64,000 bases of DNA, from NCBI RefSeq assembly GCF_017942225.1, contig NZ_JAGKSD010000001.1, positions 157,959 through 221,958 of the forward strand, given 5' to 3'. The notes beneath the pieces were generated by a model that ran no database searches, was not told the DNA's origin, and was given only the letters and a program-made list of their open reading frames with translations. The stretch comes from Corynebacterium sp. Marseille-P3884 (GTDB taxonomy: Bacteria > Actinomycetota > Actinomycetes > Mycobacteriales > Mycobacteriaceae). The position numbers and the translations under genes are program-made. Below, piece after piece: positions 41,992 through 51,148 of this stretch; positions within the stretch are counted from its first letter, which is position 1; each line of letters opens with the position of its first letter.

Positions 41992-43818
41992 ATGAAATCC
42001 AGGCTTTCGGTGCTGCTCATGGTCGTCGCGGTCGCGTTGGGCGCTGTGGCGTGCACGCCGAAGCCGAATCCCGCGGAGCCCGTCGCGGAGGAGTTCTTGG
42101 ACGCGTTGGCGCGCTTCGATTACGAGCACATCAGCACGCTTATCGACGACCCTTCCACCGCCTCCGATTCCCTGTCTTCTTCCATTGGAGGCATGCAGGC
42201 AGAAGCGGTGACGGCGACTCTGAATTCGGTCGACCAGCAGGAAAACCTGGCCACCGCGCACTACACACTGGACTGGGCGCTGCCGCGCGACCGCCATGTG
42301 CGCTACGACGCGTCGATGACCTTGACGCAGCAGAACGAGGATTGGACGGTGCGGTGGCAGCCGTCGATTCTGCACCCGCGGCTGGGCGCGAACCAGCACT
42401 TGGAGTTGCGGACGGTGCCAGCGGATCAGGCGAGTGTCGTGTCGTCGGACGGTGTCGCGCTGCTGAGCCCGGGGGTTGCGTACCGCCTGCTCGTGGACAC
42501 GAATGCGGTGGGGGACAAGGCGAATACAGCTGCATCGATCGCGAATGCGCTCGGCGCCGCGCACGAGCAGGATCCGTCGGTGCCGACGCGTGATGCGGGA
42601 GAGCTAGAAAAACAGCTTGACGACGCCACCGGTGTCTTCTCCGTCGCCATGATTCCCCAAGGAGCCCGCGAATCCGTCGAAGGAGCCGTCGGGGGATTGA
42701 AGGGCGTGCGCCTCAACGAGGAAGCCTCCATGGTCGCTGACGATCCGCACTTCGCGCCCGACATCATGGCGCGCATCGGCGAGGAGGTCCGCACTGATCT
42801 TGAAGGCGATGCCGGTTGGAAGATCGCCATCGTCAACGAGAACGGCAACGAGCTCGAAGACATCGAGCGCCACGACGCCACCCCGTCGCCGTCCATCACC
42901 GTCAGTCTCTCCCACAAGGTGCAGACCGCTGCTGAGAAGGCCCTCGAACCCATCAACGGGCAGAAAGCCATGATCGTGGCAATCCGGCCGTCGAGCGGCG
43001 AGATTCTCGCAGTCGCCCAGACCAAAGCCGCGGATGAAGACGGCAACACAGCCATGATGGGGCAGTACCCGCCGGGGTCGACGTTCAAGATTTTGACGGC
43101 GTTCGCGGGCGTCGATAAGCAAGGCCTTTCTTCTGAAGCGATCGTGCCGTGCCCTGGAACCATGGATATCTACGGCCGAACCGTGACCAACTACGCGGGC
43201 TTCGGCATGGGAAGCGTCCCACTCGAAACCGCCTTCGCGCGGTCGTGCAACACCACCTTCGCCGACATCTCGACGAAACTCGCCCCGGGTGAATTGAAGG
43301 ACGTGGGCAAGCAATTCGGCCTCGGCGTCGACTACGAGATTGCCGGCCTCGACTCTTTGACCGGATCCATCCCCGACGGGGAAGAACCTCTCGACCGCAC
43401 CGAAGCCGGCTACGGCCAGGGCCTCGACTTGGCGAGCCCCTTTGGGATGGCCCTGGTGTCGGCTACCGCCGCGAACGGATCCACCCCGATGCCGTATCTC
43501 ATCTCCGGACGTGAGACGAAGCCCAGCGAAGAAATTCCCGCTCCCAACCCCCACGCGATCGAGGAGCTGCGCGGCATGATGAAAGCCGTCACCAGTCCCG
43601 GCGGTACCGCCTCCGGCTTCGGCGCCGGCGGCGACATCCGCGGCAAGACCGGTGAAGCGGAGATCAACGGAGGCTCCCACTCCTGGTTCACCGGATACCG
43701 CGACGACGATATCGCCTTTGCAACCCTCATCGTCCTCGGCGGGGGATCCGAGGCTGCTGTCGCCGTCACCGACACAATGCTGCGGAATATCGACGAGGCC
43801 GGTGCCCCGAAGCAATAG
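41992..43818 (+). CDS. Penicillin-binding lipoprotein, class B type with MecA-N-like domain
   Basis: 608 residues. A lipoprotein signal with Cys21 (LGAVACTP) is followed by an NTF2-like N-terminal domain ([20 protein letters not shown]) as in MecA_N proteins and a C-terminal transpeptidase domain: the SxxK motif STFK at 363-366, SCN near 416 and KTG near 552. It cross-links peptidoglycan. In C. glutamicum a PBP2b-type gene lies between ispG and map, as here. Two iterated 11-mers fall in it. Confidence 0.93.
   Translation: MKSRLSVLLMVVAVALGAVACTPKPNPAEPVAEEFLDALARFDYEHISTLIDDPSTASDSLSSSIGGMQAEAVTATLNSVDQQENLATAHYTLDWALPRDRHVRYDASMTLTQQNEDWTVRWQPSILHPRLGANQHLELRTVPADQASVVSSDGVALLSPGVAYRLLVDTNAVGDKANTAASIANALGAAHEQDPSVPTRDAGELEKQLDDATGVFSVAMIPQGARESVEGAVGGLKGVRLNEEASMVADDPHFAPDIMARIGEEVRTDLEGDAGWKIAIVNENGNELEDIERHDATPSPSITVSLSHKVQTAAEKALEPINGQKAMIVAIRPSSGEILAVAQTKAADEDGNTAMMGQYPPGSTFKILTAFAGVDKQGLSSEAIVPCPGTMDIYGRTVTNYAGFGMGSVPLETAFARSCNTTFADISTKLAPGELKDVGKQFGLGVDYEIAGLDSLTGSIPDGEEPLDRTEAGYGQGLDLASPFGMALVSATAANGSTPMPYLISGRETKPSEEIPAPNPHAIEELRGMMKAVTSPGGTASGFGAGGDIRGKTGEAEINGGSHSWFTGYRDDDIAFATLIVLGGGSEAAVAVTDTMLRNIDEAGAPKQ
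42138..42148 (-). repeat. Iterated 11-mer, copy 16
   Basis: GCTTATCGACG on the plus strand inside the PBP gene, in frame as Leu-Ile-Asp. Confidence 0.95.
43110..43120 (+). repeat. Iterated 11-mer, copy 17
   Basis: CGTCGATAAGC inside the PBP gene, in frame as Val-Asp-Lys. Confidence 0.95.
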
Positions 43819-43846
43819 CCCGGAACCGGGGACTAGCATGGTCCGC

Positions 43847-44719
43847 ATGAACACTCGCGGAAAACTGACCCCCGGCAAGCCCACTCCGATTCGCACCGTG
43901 CCCGATAGCATCGAGCGTCCCGAATACGCGTGGAAGGACGAGGTCCAGGAGAATGTCGGTGAGCCGCTGATTCAGACGGCGGAGACCATCGAGAAGATGC
44001 GTGAGGCATCCCGGATCGCCGCGAATGCTCTTGAGGCTGCCGGCGCCGCTGTCGCCCCCGGCGTGACCACCGACGAGATCGACCGCATCGCCCACGAGTA
44101 CATGCTCGACCACGGTGCCTACCCGTCGACGCTGGGGTACCGCGGCTTTGAGAAGTCCTGCTGCACCTCGCTCAACGAGATCGTCTGCCACGGAATCCCC
44201 GACACCACCGTCATCCAGGACGGCGATATCTGCAATATCGACGTCACCGCCTACAAGAACGGCGTCCACGGCGACACCAACGCGACCTTCCTCGCCGGCG
44301 ACGTCGCAGAAGAGAACCGCCTGCTTGTCGAGCGCACCAAGGAAGCGACCATGCGCGGCATCCGCGCTGCCAAGCCCGGCCGCCAAATCAACGTGATCGG
44401 CCGCGTGATCGAGTCTTATGCGAAGCGCTTCGGGTACAACGTCGTCACCGACTTCACCGGTCACGGCGTGGGAACGACCTTCCACAACGGGCTCGTCGTC
44501 CTGCACTACGACTCCGACGCCTACACCGACATTCTCGAGCCCGGTATGACGCTCACCGTCGAGCCGATGATCAATATCGGGTCCCTCGACTACGACATCT
44601 GGGACGACGGCTGGACCGTCCAGAACCGCGACGGTGAATACACCGCGCAATTCGAGCACACCATTGTCATCACCGCCGACGGCAACGAGATCCTCACCAT
44701 CCCAGATTCCGAACGCTAA
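43847..44719 (+). CDS. map: Methionine aminopeptidase (type I)
   Basis: 290 residues. It removes the initiator Met. Metal ligands lie in [35 protein letters not shown] and QFEHTIVIT. An N-terminal extension of about 40 residues ([24 protein letters not shown]) is typical of actinobacterial long MetAP1, which binds ribosomes through a PxxP-type segment. TAGCAT at 43834-43839 lies 7 nt before the ATG at 43847, supporting this start; the ATG at 43838 has GGGGA 5 nt upstream and is the alternative. The last 4 bp overlap the convergent HNH gene. Confidence 0.96.
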   Translation: MNTRGKLTPGKPTPIRTVPDSIERPEYAWKDEVQENVGEPLIQTAETIEKMREASRIAANALEAAGAAVAPGVTTDEIDRIAHEYMLDHGAYPSTLGYRGFEKSCCTSLNEIVCHGIPDTTVIQDGDICNIDVTAYKNGVHGDTNATFLAGDVAEENRLLVERTKEATMRGIRAAKPGRQINVIGRVIESYAKRFGYNVVTDFTGHGVGTTFHNGLVVLHYDSDAYTDILEPGMTLTVEPMINIGSLDYDIWDDGWTVQNRDGEYTAQFEHTIVITADGNEILTIPDSER

Positions 44720-45810
44720 TCTCCGAACAGGAGAGTCATCGCGCCGAACGGGTGGACTTTATTGTCCACCGTGAATCCCCGCGGGGACTGCCAGACAGGT
44801 CTGCCCCTGATATTCACGATGCTGCCGCGGTGACGATTCCTCGGATCATCGTCATTAGTGCGGTTGTGGTACCTGCACAGCGGCGCCAGGTTCGACATAT
44901 TCGTTTGACCGCCGCGTGACCACGCCGTGATGTGGTGGACTTCGCAGTTGTCGGAGGCATGGCGGCAGTCGGGGACAGGGCACGTCGATAAGCTTGCTCG
45001 GGCGAGGTCACGCTGTTTCTTGTTAGCGAAACGGCTCGTGCGGTACAGATTCACGGCACCTTCCTGCGGGTGGAACATGGCGACCTCGAGGTCGGGGCCG
45101 TGATACTTGGCCAGGTAATCCGCCCCCGTGATCGTCGTGCCGTCGCTGAGCCCGAGGATGGTCTCGTCGCCATCGCCGTTGATGATGTCGAGGTAGTCCG
45201 GAAGCGGGATCAGCACCAGCGGACGCGGCACAGCCGGCGCGACGGACGGTGTCGTCTCCGTCTCGGCGTCGGGCCGCAAGCCGAGCATGGCCATGAGCGT
45301 CTCGAGCATCTGCGGGCCCGCTGGTCCGTCTGACGAGATACGCTTCCGCAACGCGTATTCCAGCGCCGCCATGTCCTTCTCGGTGCCCATCGCGGTGAGT
45401 GGACGCATGCCATCGCGCGTTTTACCGAAGCCCATCGTCTTCTTAGGCTTCGGCTTCTCCTTCTCGGGGACGATCTCCGCTGCCTTGCGCTTCAGAGTGT
45501 CGCAGCGGCCCCGGATGCCCAACAGTTTTAGCCGCAGCTGCCACTTCTCGCGTTCGTCGGTGATGTGTTTGATGCGCGATTCAATGGCCCAGAGCTTGTC
45601 CGCCGTGAACTCCGCCGACCGAGCGGCGTGCGCGGCGTGCCGTTGCTGGCGCGTCCACTTCGTCGGAGCCAGGTACACGTTGTGGATCGTTTCCCATTGT
45701 TTCACCGTCGACCGGTCGAGCCCCGCGTCGAGAGCTTCCTGGGCATCGAAGTGCTCCAGGAAGTCGAGCGGGGCTTTCAGCGCCCCGAGCATCGCGGTGA
45801 ATTGGTTCAT
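44716..45810 (-). CDS. HNH endonuclease-domain protein
   Basis: 364 residues. A helical N-terminal two-thirds, rich in Lys and Arg, is followed by a C-terminal HNH domain: [40 protein letters not shown], given here as [15 protein letters not shown] and [10 protein letters not shown], with the His pair, Asn and zinc Cys residues. Corynebacteria carry many such DUF222/HNH proteins, often linked to mobile DNA. The biological role is unknown. The ATG at 45810 is preferred over 45834. It contains a copy of the iterated 11-mer in an unusual reading frame (Ser-Leu-Ser-Thr). Confidence 0.87.
   Translation of the reverse strand: MNQFTAMLGALKAPLDFLEHFDAQEALDAGLDRSTVKQWETIHNVYLAPTKWTRQQRHAAHAARSAEFTADKLWAIESRIKHITDEREKWQLRLKLLGIRGRCDTLKRKAAEIVPEKEKPKPKKTMGFGKTRDGMRPLTAMGTEKDMAALEYALRKRISSDGPAGPQMLETLMAMLGLRPDAETETTPSVAPAVPRPLVLIPLPDYLDIINGDGDETILGLSDGTTITGADYLAKYHGPDLEVAMFHPQEGAVNLYRTSRFANKKQRDLARASLSTCPVPDCRHASDNCEVHHITAWSRGGQTNMSNLAPLCRYHNRTNDDDPRNRHRGSIVNIRGRPVWQSPRGFTVDNKVHPFGAMTLLFGD
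44983..44993 (+). repeat. Iterated 11-mer, copy 18
   Basis: CGTCGATAAGC on the plus strand; the minus-strand HNH gene reads it out of the usual frame, as Ser-Leu-Ser-Thr. Confidence 0.95.
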
Positions 45811-45911
45811 GGTTTTCAACCTAGACACAGCCATGGGCGCTGCGAAAGAGCATGTCTACTGAAGTGCGCAGCCGCGGGGGTGGAAGCGGGGGTAGCGCTA
45901 AAGAACGTAAC

Positions 45912-45939
45912 AAAAAAGACCGCCCGAAGGCGGTCTTTT
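45912..45939 (-). terminator. Bidirectional terminator after the small secreted proteins
   Basis: Perfect stem AAAGACCGCC / GGCGGTCTTT (45915-45924 with 45929-45938) with a CGAA tetraloop and A and T runs on both sides. On the minus strand the T run has six residues. Confidence 0.93.
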
Positions 45940-45975
45940 CAAAGATCTAGTAGTTGGCCGTGACGGCCGACGGAA

Positions 45976-46398
45976 CTAGAACGGCAGCTTCACGTTGAAC
46001 GGAATCTGCGGCAGCAGGCCCTCGTGGAGAGCGGCGTTGCCAGCTGCGATGACGATGCCCAGGCCTGCAGCCAGAGCAGCCCAGTTCACAGCGTCGCGCC
46101 AGATGAGAGCCCACTGCGCATTCTCGCCGTCCTGGACTTCCTTGCCCCAGACGTTGTCGATGTCAACATCCTTGTCGCCTCCGGTGATGTCACCGACAGC
46201 GGAGGAGCCGCCCTTGAAAAGAGCACCGAGGACGTCGCCGAAGGAGGCATCGCCCTCACGCTTGGAGGAACCGGAGGTGAAGGTGGAGGAGCCGCCGGTG
46301 GTGGTGCCGGTCTGCTCGGCGGAAGCGACAGCGGTGCCGCCGAAGGCGACAGCGGTAGCGGTAGCGGCTGCGAGTGCTGCGTTACGGAACTTACGCAT
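45976..46398 (-). CDS. Small secreted or membrane-anchored protein, paralogue 1
   Basis: 140 residues. A Sec signal peptide (RNAALAAATATAVAFGGTAVASA, cut near ASAEQ) is followed by a Gly/Ser/Thr-rich segment, a DNVWGKEVQD motif and a C-terminal hydrophobic stretch (WAALAAGLGIVIAAGNAAL) with the end IPFNVKLPF. It shares the signal peptide, the WGKE motif and the terminal hydrophobic segment with the next gene. Function unknown; a similarly placed secreted pair lies between map and mtr in C. glutamicum. AGGGA precedes the ATG. Confidence 0.85.
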   Translation of the reverse strand: MRKFRNAALAAATATAVAFGGTAVASAEQTGTTTGGSSTFTSGSSKREGDASFGDVLGALFKGGSSAVGDITGGDKDVDIDNVWGKEVQDGENAQWALIWRDAVNWAALAAGLGIVIAAGNAALHEGLLPQIPFNVKLPF

Positions 46399-46449
46399 TA
46401 TATTTCCCTACTTTCTTGAAGATGTGGAGTATCTGGTGTTCGAACGCAG

Positions 46450-46821
46450 TTACTTAGCGAACGGGCCGAACTTGACGAAGTTGTAAGCCGGTGCGATCAG
46501 GAAGGTCAGGCCTGCGAAGACGCCCAGGGCGATGGAGAGGCCGCGCAGGGTCTCAGCGATCTCCGGGTTCTTTTCCGGGTTGCGCTCTTTGCCCCAGAGG
46601 TCACGACCGTTGACCTCGGAATTGCCGTGGTCGTTGCCCAGGGAGCCACCGAGGGCGGTCTGCCAGGAGCGACCCTCGGAGTTGCCGCTGTTGCCGTTCT
46701 CCTGGGAGCCGGTTGCGGTGGTGTCCTGGTCTGCCTCAGCTGCGGTTGCGACGGTGGTGCCACCGAAAGTCAGGGCCACTGCGGTGGCACCAGCGATGGC
46801 TGCGTTGCGGAAGTTACGCAT
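46450..46821 (-). CDS. Small secreted or membrane-anchored protein, paralogue 2
   Basis: 123 residues. The signal peptide (MRNFRNAAIAGATAVALTFGGTTVATA) is nearly the same as that of paralogue 1, followed by an Asn/Gly/Ser-rich segment, RDLWGKERNP, and a hydrophobic C-terminal segment ending FVKFGPFAK. The pair is separated by 51 bp and probably forms one transcript ending at the bidirectional terminator. AAGGA lies 9 nt before the ATG at 46821; GTG at 46827 is possible. Function unknown. Confidence 0.85.
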   Translation of the reverse strand: MRNFRNAAIAGATAVALTFGGTTVATAAEADQDTTATGSQENGNSGNSEGRSWQTALGGSLGNDHGNSEVNGRDLWGKERNPEKNPEIAETLRGLSIALGVFAGLTFLIAPAYNFVKFGPFAK

Positions 46822-46895
46822 ATTCACTGTTCCTTTTCAACTAGTTTGGTTCGGAGAACGGGTCTTCATTCAAATCTCCGTTCGCTTCCGGAGGT

Positions 46896-46901
46896 AGTGT
46901 A
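46896..46901 (-). promoter_or_regulatory. -10 box of the secreted-protein pair
   Basis: TACACT on the minus strand, about 74 bp upstream of the first gene. The 215 bp between here and mtr contain no other clear feature. Confidence 0.4.
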
Positions 46902-47042
46902 GCGCACCTCATTGTCCTTTGCAGTTCCCGGCAATGTCTTTTCAAGAAAATCTTGTTTCCTGCCGTGAACCTGTGAATGAGGGCTGCATTTTGTTCATTG
47001 TTAGCTGCGCAGATTTCGTTACAGCAGCAACTGTGTTTTGTG

Positions 47043-48431
47043 TCACACTGTGGGAAATTCGAGGTCGAGGCCGAGGATCGCGTTCTCGGTGACTTCGGGT
47101 AGAGCAGGGTGGATCCAGTACTGCTTGCGCGCGACGTCGCGGAGGTCGAGGTCGAATGCCATGACGGTGATGAGCTGCTGGATCAGGGTGGATGCCTGTG
47201 GGCCCATGTAGTGGGCGCCGAGGAGTCGGCCGGTCTGCTTGTCGGCGACGAGTTTGACCACGCTGTCCTGGTCCTCGAGGGCCCATCCGTATGCGACATC
47301 GCCGTAGTTCTGGATCTTGGTGGTCGCATCAAAACCGGCGTCGCGTGCTTCAGCTTCGGTCATGCCGACTGTTGCGAGCTGGGGGTAGGTGAACACAGCG
47401 GAGGGGACGTGCTCATGGGGCATCGGCACCATGTCTTGGGGGTTCAAGATGTTGTGGCGCACGGCGCGCAGCTCGGCGTTGGCGACGTGCTTGAGCATGT
47501 GGGGGGAAGAGACATCGCCCAGCGCCCAGACACCGTCGGCAGTCGTGCGGCCATGCTTATCGACGACCACCCGTCCCCGCTCATCCATCTCCACGCCCCC
47601 GGCTGACAGGTTCATTTGGTCGCCATTGGGGATGCGCCCGGTGGCGACGAGGAGGGCAGAGGAGGTGATGGCGGTGCCGTCGTCAAGCGTGAGCGTGACG
47701 CTGTTGTCGTCGTGGCTGGCGCTGGAAACCGTGCGCCCGATGTGCGTTTCGTAGCGGGGTGCGGCGAGCGCGTTGAAGCGGTCGTGGATGTCGGCGTCGA
47801 GGTGGCGCATGAGCGGGGAGCGGTTCACGATGCGCACGTGGGTGCCCAACGATTGGAAGACGTGCGCGAATTCCATCGCGATGAATCCGCCGCCGAGAAT
47901 CGTGATGGATTCGGGCTGTTCCGGCAGACGCATGACGTCCTCGTTGGTGAGGTACGGAACGCCGGAATCGGCGATGACGGGCGGAATGAATGGCCGGGAG
48001 CCGGCGGCGATGACGATGCTGTCGCCGGTGATCTCCACATCCTTACCGTCAAGAGTCGTTGAGAGGGTTTTGGGGCCGGTGAACTGGGCGTGGCCGTCGA
48101 AAAGCGTGATGTTGGGGCACTCGTCGCCGCGACGGTACTCCTCGCCGCCGCGCGAGATGAGGTCGATGCGGTTCGCGAAAACGCGGTCGACGATCGCGGG
48201 CCAGTCGGCGTCCTCGAATGTCGTGTGGATGCCTAGGCGCTCCGAATTTGCGGCCGCGCGTGCAGTGTCTGCGGCGACGACGTACATCTTGGTCGGGATG
48301 CAGCCGTTGTTGAGGCACGTGCCGCCAAACCGCGGGGCCTTATCGATGATGGCGATGGAAGCGTCGTCGAATTCCGGGGTGGGGAACGAGTTGCCGGAGC
48401 CGGAGCCGATGATGATGTAGTCGAAGTGCAT
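47043..48431 (-). CDS. mtr: Mycothione reductase
   Basis: 462 residues. Flavoprotein disulfide reductase that regenerates mycothiol, the actinobacterial glutathione substitute. The FAD motif DYIIIGSGSGN is at the N-terminus, the redox pair GGTCLNNGC is at Cys39 and Cys44, and the C-terminal active-site His is in HPALPEVTE. Compared with lipoamide dehydrogenase the N-terminus is shorter and matches Mtr. The gene follows the hydrolase gene by 2 bp, so the two form an operon. An iterated 11-mer at 47555-47565 encodes Val-Asp-Lys. Confidence 0.93.
   Translation of the reverse strand: MHFDYIIIGSGSGNSFPTPEFDDASIAIIDKAPRFGGTCLNNGCIPTKMYVVAADTARAAANSERLGIHTTFEDADWPAIVDRVFANRIDLISRGGEEYRRGDECPNITLFDGHAQFTGPKTLSTTLDGKDVEITGDSIVIAAGSRPFIPPVIADSGVPYLTNEDVMRLPEQPESITILGGGFIAMEFAHVFQSLGTHVRIVNRSPLMRHLDADIHDRFNALAAPRYETHIGRTVSSASHDDNSVTLTLDDGTAITSSALLVATGRIPNGDQMNLSAGGVEMDERGRVVVDKHGRTTADGVWALGDVSSPHMLKHVANAELRAVRHNILNPQDMVPMPHEHVPSAVFTYPQLATVGMTEAEARDAGFDATTKIQNYGDVAYGWALEDQDSVVKLVADKQTGRLLGAHYMGPQASTLIQQLITVMAFDLDLRDVARKQYWIHPALPEVTENAILGLDLEFPTV
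47555..47565 (-). repeat. Iterated 11-mer, copy 19
   Basis: GCTTATCGACG on the plus strand; the minus-strand mtr gene reads it as Val-Asp-Lys. Confidence 0.95.
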
Positions 48432-48433
48432 GG

Positions 48434-49441
48434 TTAATTCTCCTCGTTGTCGAGCTCAGCGAGCCACGTGTCGGCGGCGTTGAAGGCGAGCTGGCGTGGG
48501 TGTGGCTGGGATAAGAAGACGTCGTGAAGCGCGCCCGGAATCGGCCGGGTCTCGTGCGCGGCGGTGGTCAGCTTCGGCGCCCAGCGTTGGATTTGCGCGA
48601 CGTCGAGGACGGTGTCGGCATTGTCCGCGGCGGGGGAGTACGGCTTGCCCAAATACGAGTGGGTCGAGCACATCGTGAGCGTGGGCACGCCAGCGTCCGT
48701 GTCGCTTTGGAGCTGTTCTTGACCGCGCAGGACAGCGCCGAGCCATCCCATGTATTTGTCGTGGCCCCCGAGTCGCTTTTTCTCGGTGTCGAAGTCCCAC
48801 GAACCGTTGCGCTCCTTATATATGGAGTCGCCGTACGTCGTCTCGCCCGAAATCGGCAACTTCAAGTTCGGCGCGAGTTTCCCACCAAGCTTGACGACGG
48901 GGCGCAGCACCCTCAACTGCCACCCCGGCACCTGCATGTCCACCCACGGGCTATTGAGGATCATGCCTTTGACGAGTGCGTGGGTGTCTTTGTCCGTCCG
49001 ACGGAGGTGATCCAGCCACAGGGGCACGATGAGTCCTCCCGTCGAGTGCGCGAGCGGAATGACTCCGCCGTGCTTTTCTGCGATGAGCTTCGCTGCTTCG
49101 GTGAGCTCGTCGAAATAGGCGGCCATGTCGTTGGTGTGGTGCCAGCGCTGGCCGTCACAGTGCGCGCGGCCGCACTTGTGCAGATCGATCGCGTAGAACG
49201 GGTAGCCCTGTTCCGTGAAATGGTCCGCGACGTGCGTCTGGAAAAAGTAGTCGGACATGCCGTGCACCCACAGCAGCGCGGGCTTGTCCGTTTGGGCCTC
49301 GCGTGCTTTCACCAGCACCGCGACGTTGTCTCCTTCGCCCTCCGGGTCCGCGCCGAGGTGGAGTGTTGCGCGTTGATAATTGTCGCCGAGTTCGTCGGCG
49401 GACCAGTCCAGAGAGTCGATTTTCGGGGCTTCGTGATTCAT
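48434..49441 (-). CDS. Alpha/beta hydrolase (lysophospholipase-like)
   Basis: 335 residues. The alpha/beta hydrolase fold shows the oxyanion-hole region LLWVHGMSDYFFQTHVADHF, the nucleophile elbow LAHSTGG with the catalytic Ser, and a C-terminal His near LHDVFLSQ. The substrate is unknown; monoacylglycerol or lysophospholipid esterase activity is typical of relatives. TAAGAT 7 nt before the ATG suggests a leaderless start. It heads an operon with mtr, the same order seen in C. glutamicum. Confidence 0.88.
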   Translation of the reverse strand: MNHEAPKIDSLDWSADELGDNYQRATLHLGADPEGEGDNVAVLVKAREAQTDKPALLWVHGMSDYFFQTHVADHFTEQGYPFYAIDLHKCGRAHCDGQRWHHTNDMAAYFDELTEAAKLIAEKHGGVIPLAHSTGGLIVPLWLDHLRRTDKDTHALVKGMILNSPWVDMQVPGWQLRVLRPVVKLGGKLAPNLKLPISGETTYGDSIYKERNGSWDFDTEKKRLGGHDKYMGWLGAVLRGQEQLQSDTDAGVPTLTMCSTHSYLGKPYSPAADNADTVLDVAQIQRWAPKLTTAAHETRPIPGALHDVFLSQPHPRQLAFNAADTWLAELDNEEN

Positions 49442-49636
49442 GGCCCTCATCTTAGGTTCAGATTCAGGGGGTGGGCCATGTCCGGCGATCTGCGGGGCCG
49501 CGACGCACCGTTTGTGGTTTTCGGGGGTGAGTTCCCGCCGTTTTTAGGTGTTTACTGGCCACGAGAAATAGCGTGGAATGATTAGAGTAAGCTTCATCAG
49601 CACTAGACAATTATCGGATCGAAGAGGTCATTGAAA

Positions 49637-51148
49637 GTGTCAACATCGTATTCGCAGGAAGCAGCCAGCACGAGGAACGGAGACGAGGTTGACGTTCTCC
49701 TGATCGGCGCCGGCATTATGAGCGCCACCCTCGGTGCCATGATTCGCCAGCTCGAGCCGGACTGGACGCAGTTGGTCTACGAGCGCCTCGACGGACCCGC
49801 CCAGGAATCCTCCTTCCCGTGGAACAACGCAGGCACTGGCCACTCCGCACTCTGCGAGCTGAACTACACCCCGGAGAAGAACGGTCGCATCGACGTCTCC
49901 AAGGCGCAGACCATCAACGAGAAATTCCAGGTCTCCCGCCAGTTCTGGTCCCAGCAGATCGAGGAAGGCGTGCTGACGGACCCGACCGAGTTCATCAACC
50001 CGGTCCCGCACGTCTCGTTCGCCCAGGGCGACGATCAGATCAATTACCTGCGCCGCCGCTACGACGCTCTGTCCGACAACTACATGTTCCCGGACATGAA
50101 GTTCACCGCCGACCGCGACGAATTCGCCGAGAAGCTGCCGCTGATGGCGCGCAATCGCGACTTCGACCGTGAGCGCGTGGCGATTTCCTGGACGGACGAA
50201 GGCACCGACGTCAACTACGGCGCACTGTCCACCCAGTTCTTCGAGCACGCCAAGAAGGCCGGCACCGAGATCCGCTACGGCCACGAGGTCAAGAGCCTGA
50301 AGAAGAAGGGCAAGTTCTGGCACGTCACCGTCAAGAACCTGCACACGGGTGATACCAAGGTCACGCGAGCACGTTTCGTGTTCGTCGGCGCCGGCGGCTA
50401 CGCGCTTGATCTGCTGCGCTCTGCGGGTGTCCCGGAGGTCCGCGGTTACGCTGGCTTCCCGATCTCGGGTGCATGGCTGCGCACCACCAACCCGGAGCTT
50501 GTTGAGCAGCACCAGGCGAAGGTCTATGGCAAGGCGAAGGTCGGTGCTCCGCCGATGTCTGTCCCGCACCTGGACCTGCGCGTCGTCGACGGCAAGCAGT
50601 CCCTGCTGTTCGGCCCGTTCGGCGGCTGGACGCCGAAGTTCCTGAAGGAAGGCTCCTACCTCGACCTGTTCAAGTCGATCCGCCCGGACAATATCCCGTC
50701 CTACCTGGGTGTGGCTGCGACGAACTTCGACCTGGTCAAGTACCTCGTCGAGGAAGTCTTCAAGTCCTTCGACAGCCGTGTCGACGACCTGCGCGACTAC
50801 ATGCCGTCCGCTGACGGCAAGGACTGGGAGTCCGTGATCGCGGGCCAGCGTGTCCAGATCATCAAGCCGGCTGCTCCGCCGCACTTCGGCTCCCTGGAGT
50901 TCGGTACCGCTCTGGTCAACGATCAGGACGGCTCCATCGCCGGCATCCTCGGCGCATCCCCGGGCGCGTCGATTGCTCCGGCTGCGATGCTCGAGCTCCT
51001 TGAGCGCTGCTTCGGTGAGCGCATGATCGACTGGGGTCCGAAGCTGTACGACATGATCCCGACGTACGGCAAGTCCCTCAAGCGCCACCGCGACCTGTAC
51101 GACCAGCAGTGGGACTACACGCAGCGCGTGCTTAAGCTGGACCGCTAA
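49637..51148 (+). CDS. mqo: Malate:quinone oxidoreductase
   Basis: 503 residues. Peripheral membrane FAD enzyme of the citric acid cycle that oxidises malate and reduces menaquinone. The dinucleotide motif VLLIGAGIMSATLG is near residue 22, and the Mqo motifs SSFPWNNAGTGHSALCELNYTP and the C-terminal GASPGASIAPAAMLE are present. GTG at 49637 is chosen for its distance from GAAGAGG; TTG at 49631 is the alternative. Codon use is strongly biased, as expected for a highly expressed enzyme. It is convergent with selO, with no gap. Confidence 0.97.
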   Translation: MSTSYSQEAASTRNGDEVDVLLIGAGIMSATLGAMIRQLEPDWTQLVYERLDGPAQESSFPWNNAGTGHSALCELNYTPEKNGRIDVSKAQTINEKFQVSRQFWSQQIEEGVLTDPTEFINPVPHVSFAQGDDQINYLRRRYDALSDNYMFPDMKFTADRDEFAEKLPLMARNRDFDRERVAISWTDEGTDVNYGALSTQFFEHAKKAGTEIRYGHEVKSLKKKGKFWHVTVKNLHTGDTKVTRARFVFVGAGGYALDLLRSAGVPEVRGYAGFPISGAWLRTTNPELVEQHQAKVYGKAKVGAPPMSVPHLDLRVVDGKQSLLFGPFGGWTPKFLKEGSYLDLFKSIRPDNIPSYLGVAATNFDLVKYLVEEVFKSFDSRVDDLRDYMPSADGKDWESVIAGQRVQIIKPAAPPHFGSLEFGTALVNDQDGSIAGILGASPGASIAPAAMLELLERCFGERMIDWGPKLYDMIPTYGKSLKRHRDLYDQQWDYTQRVLKLDR

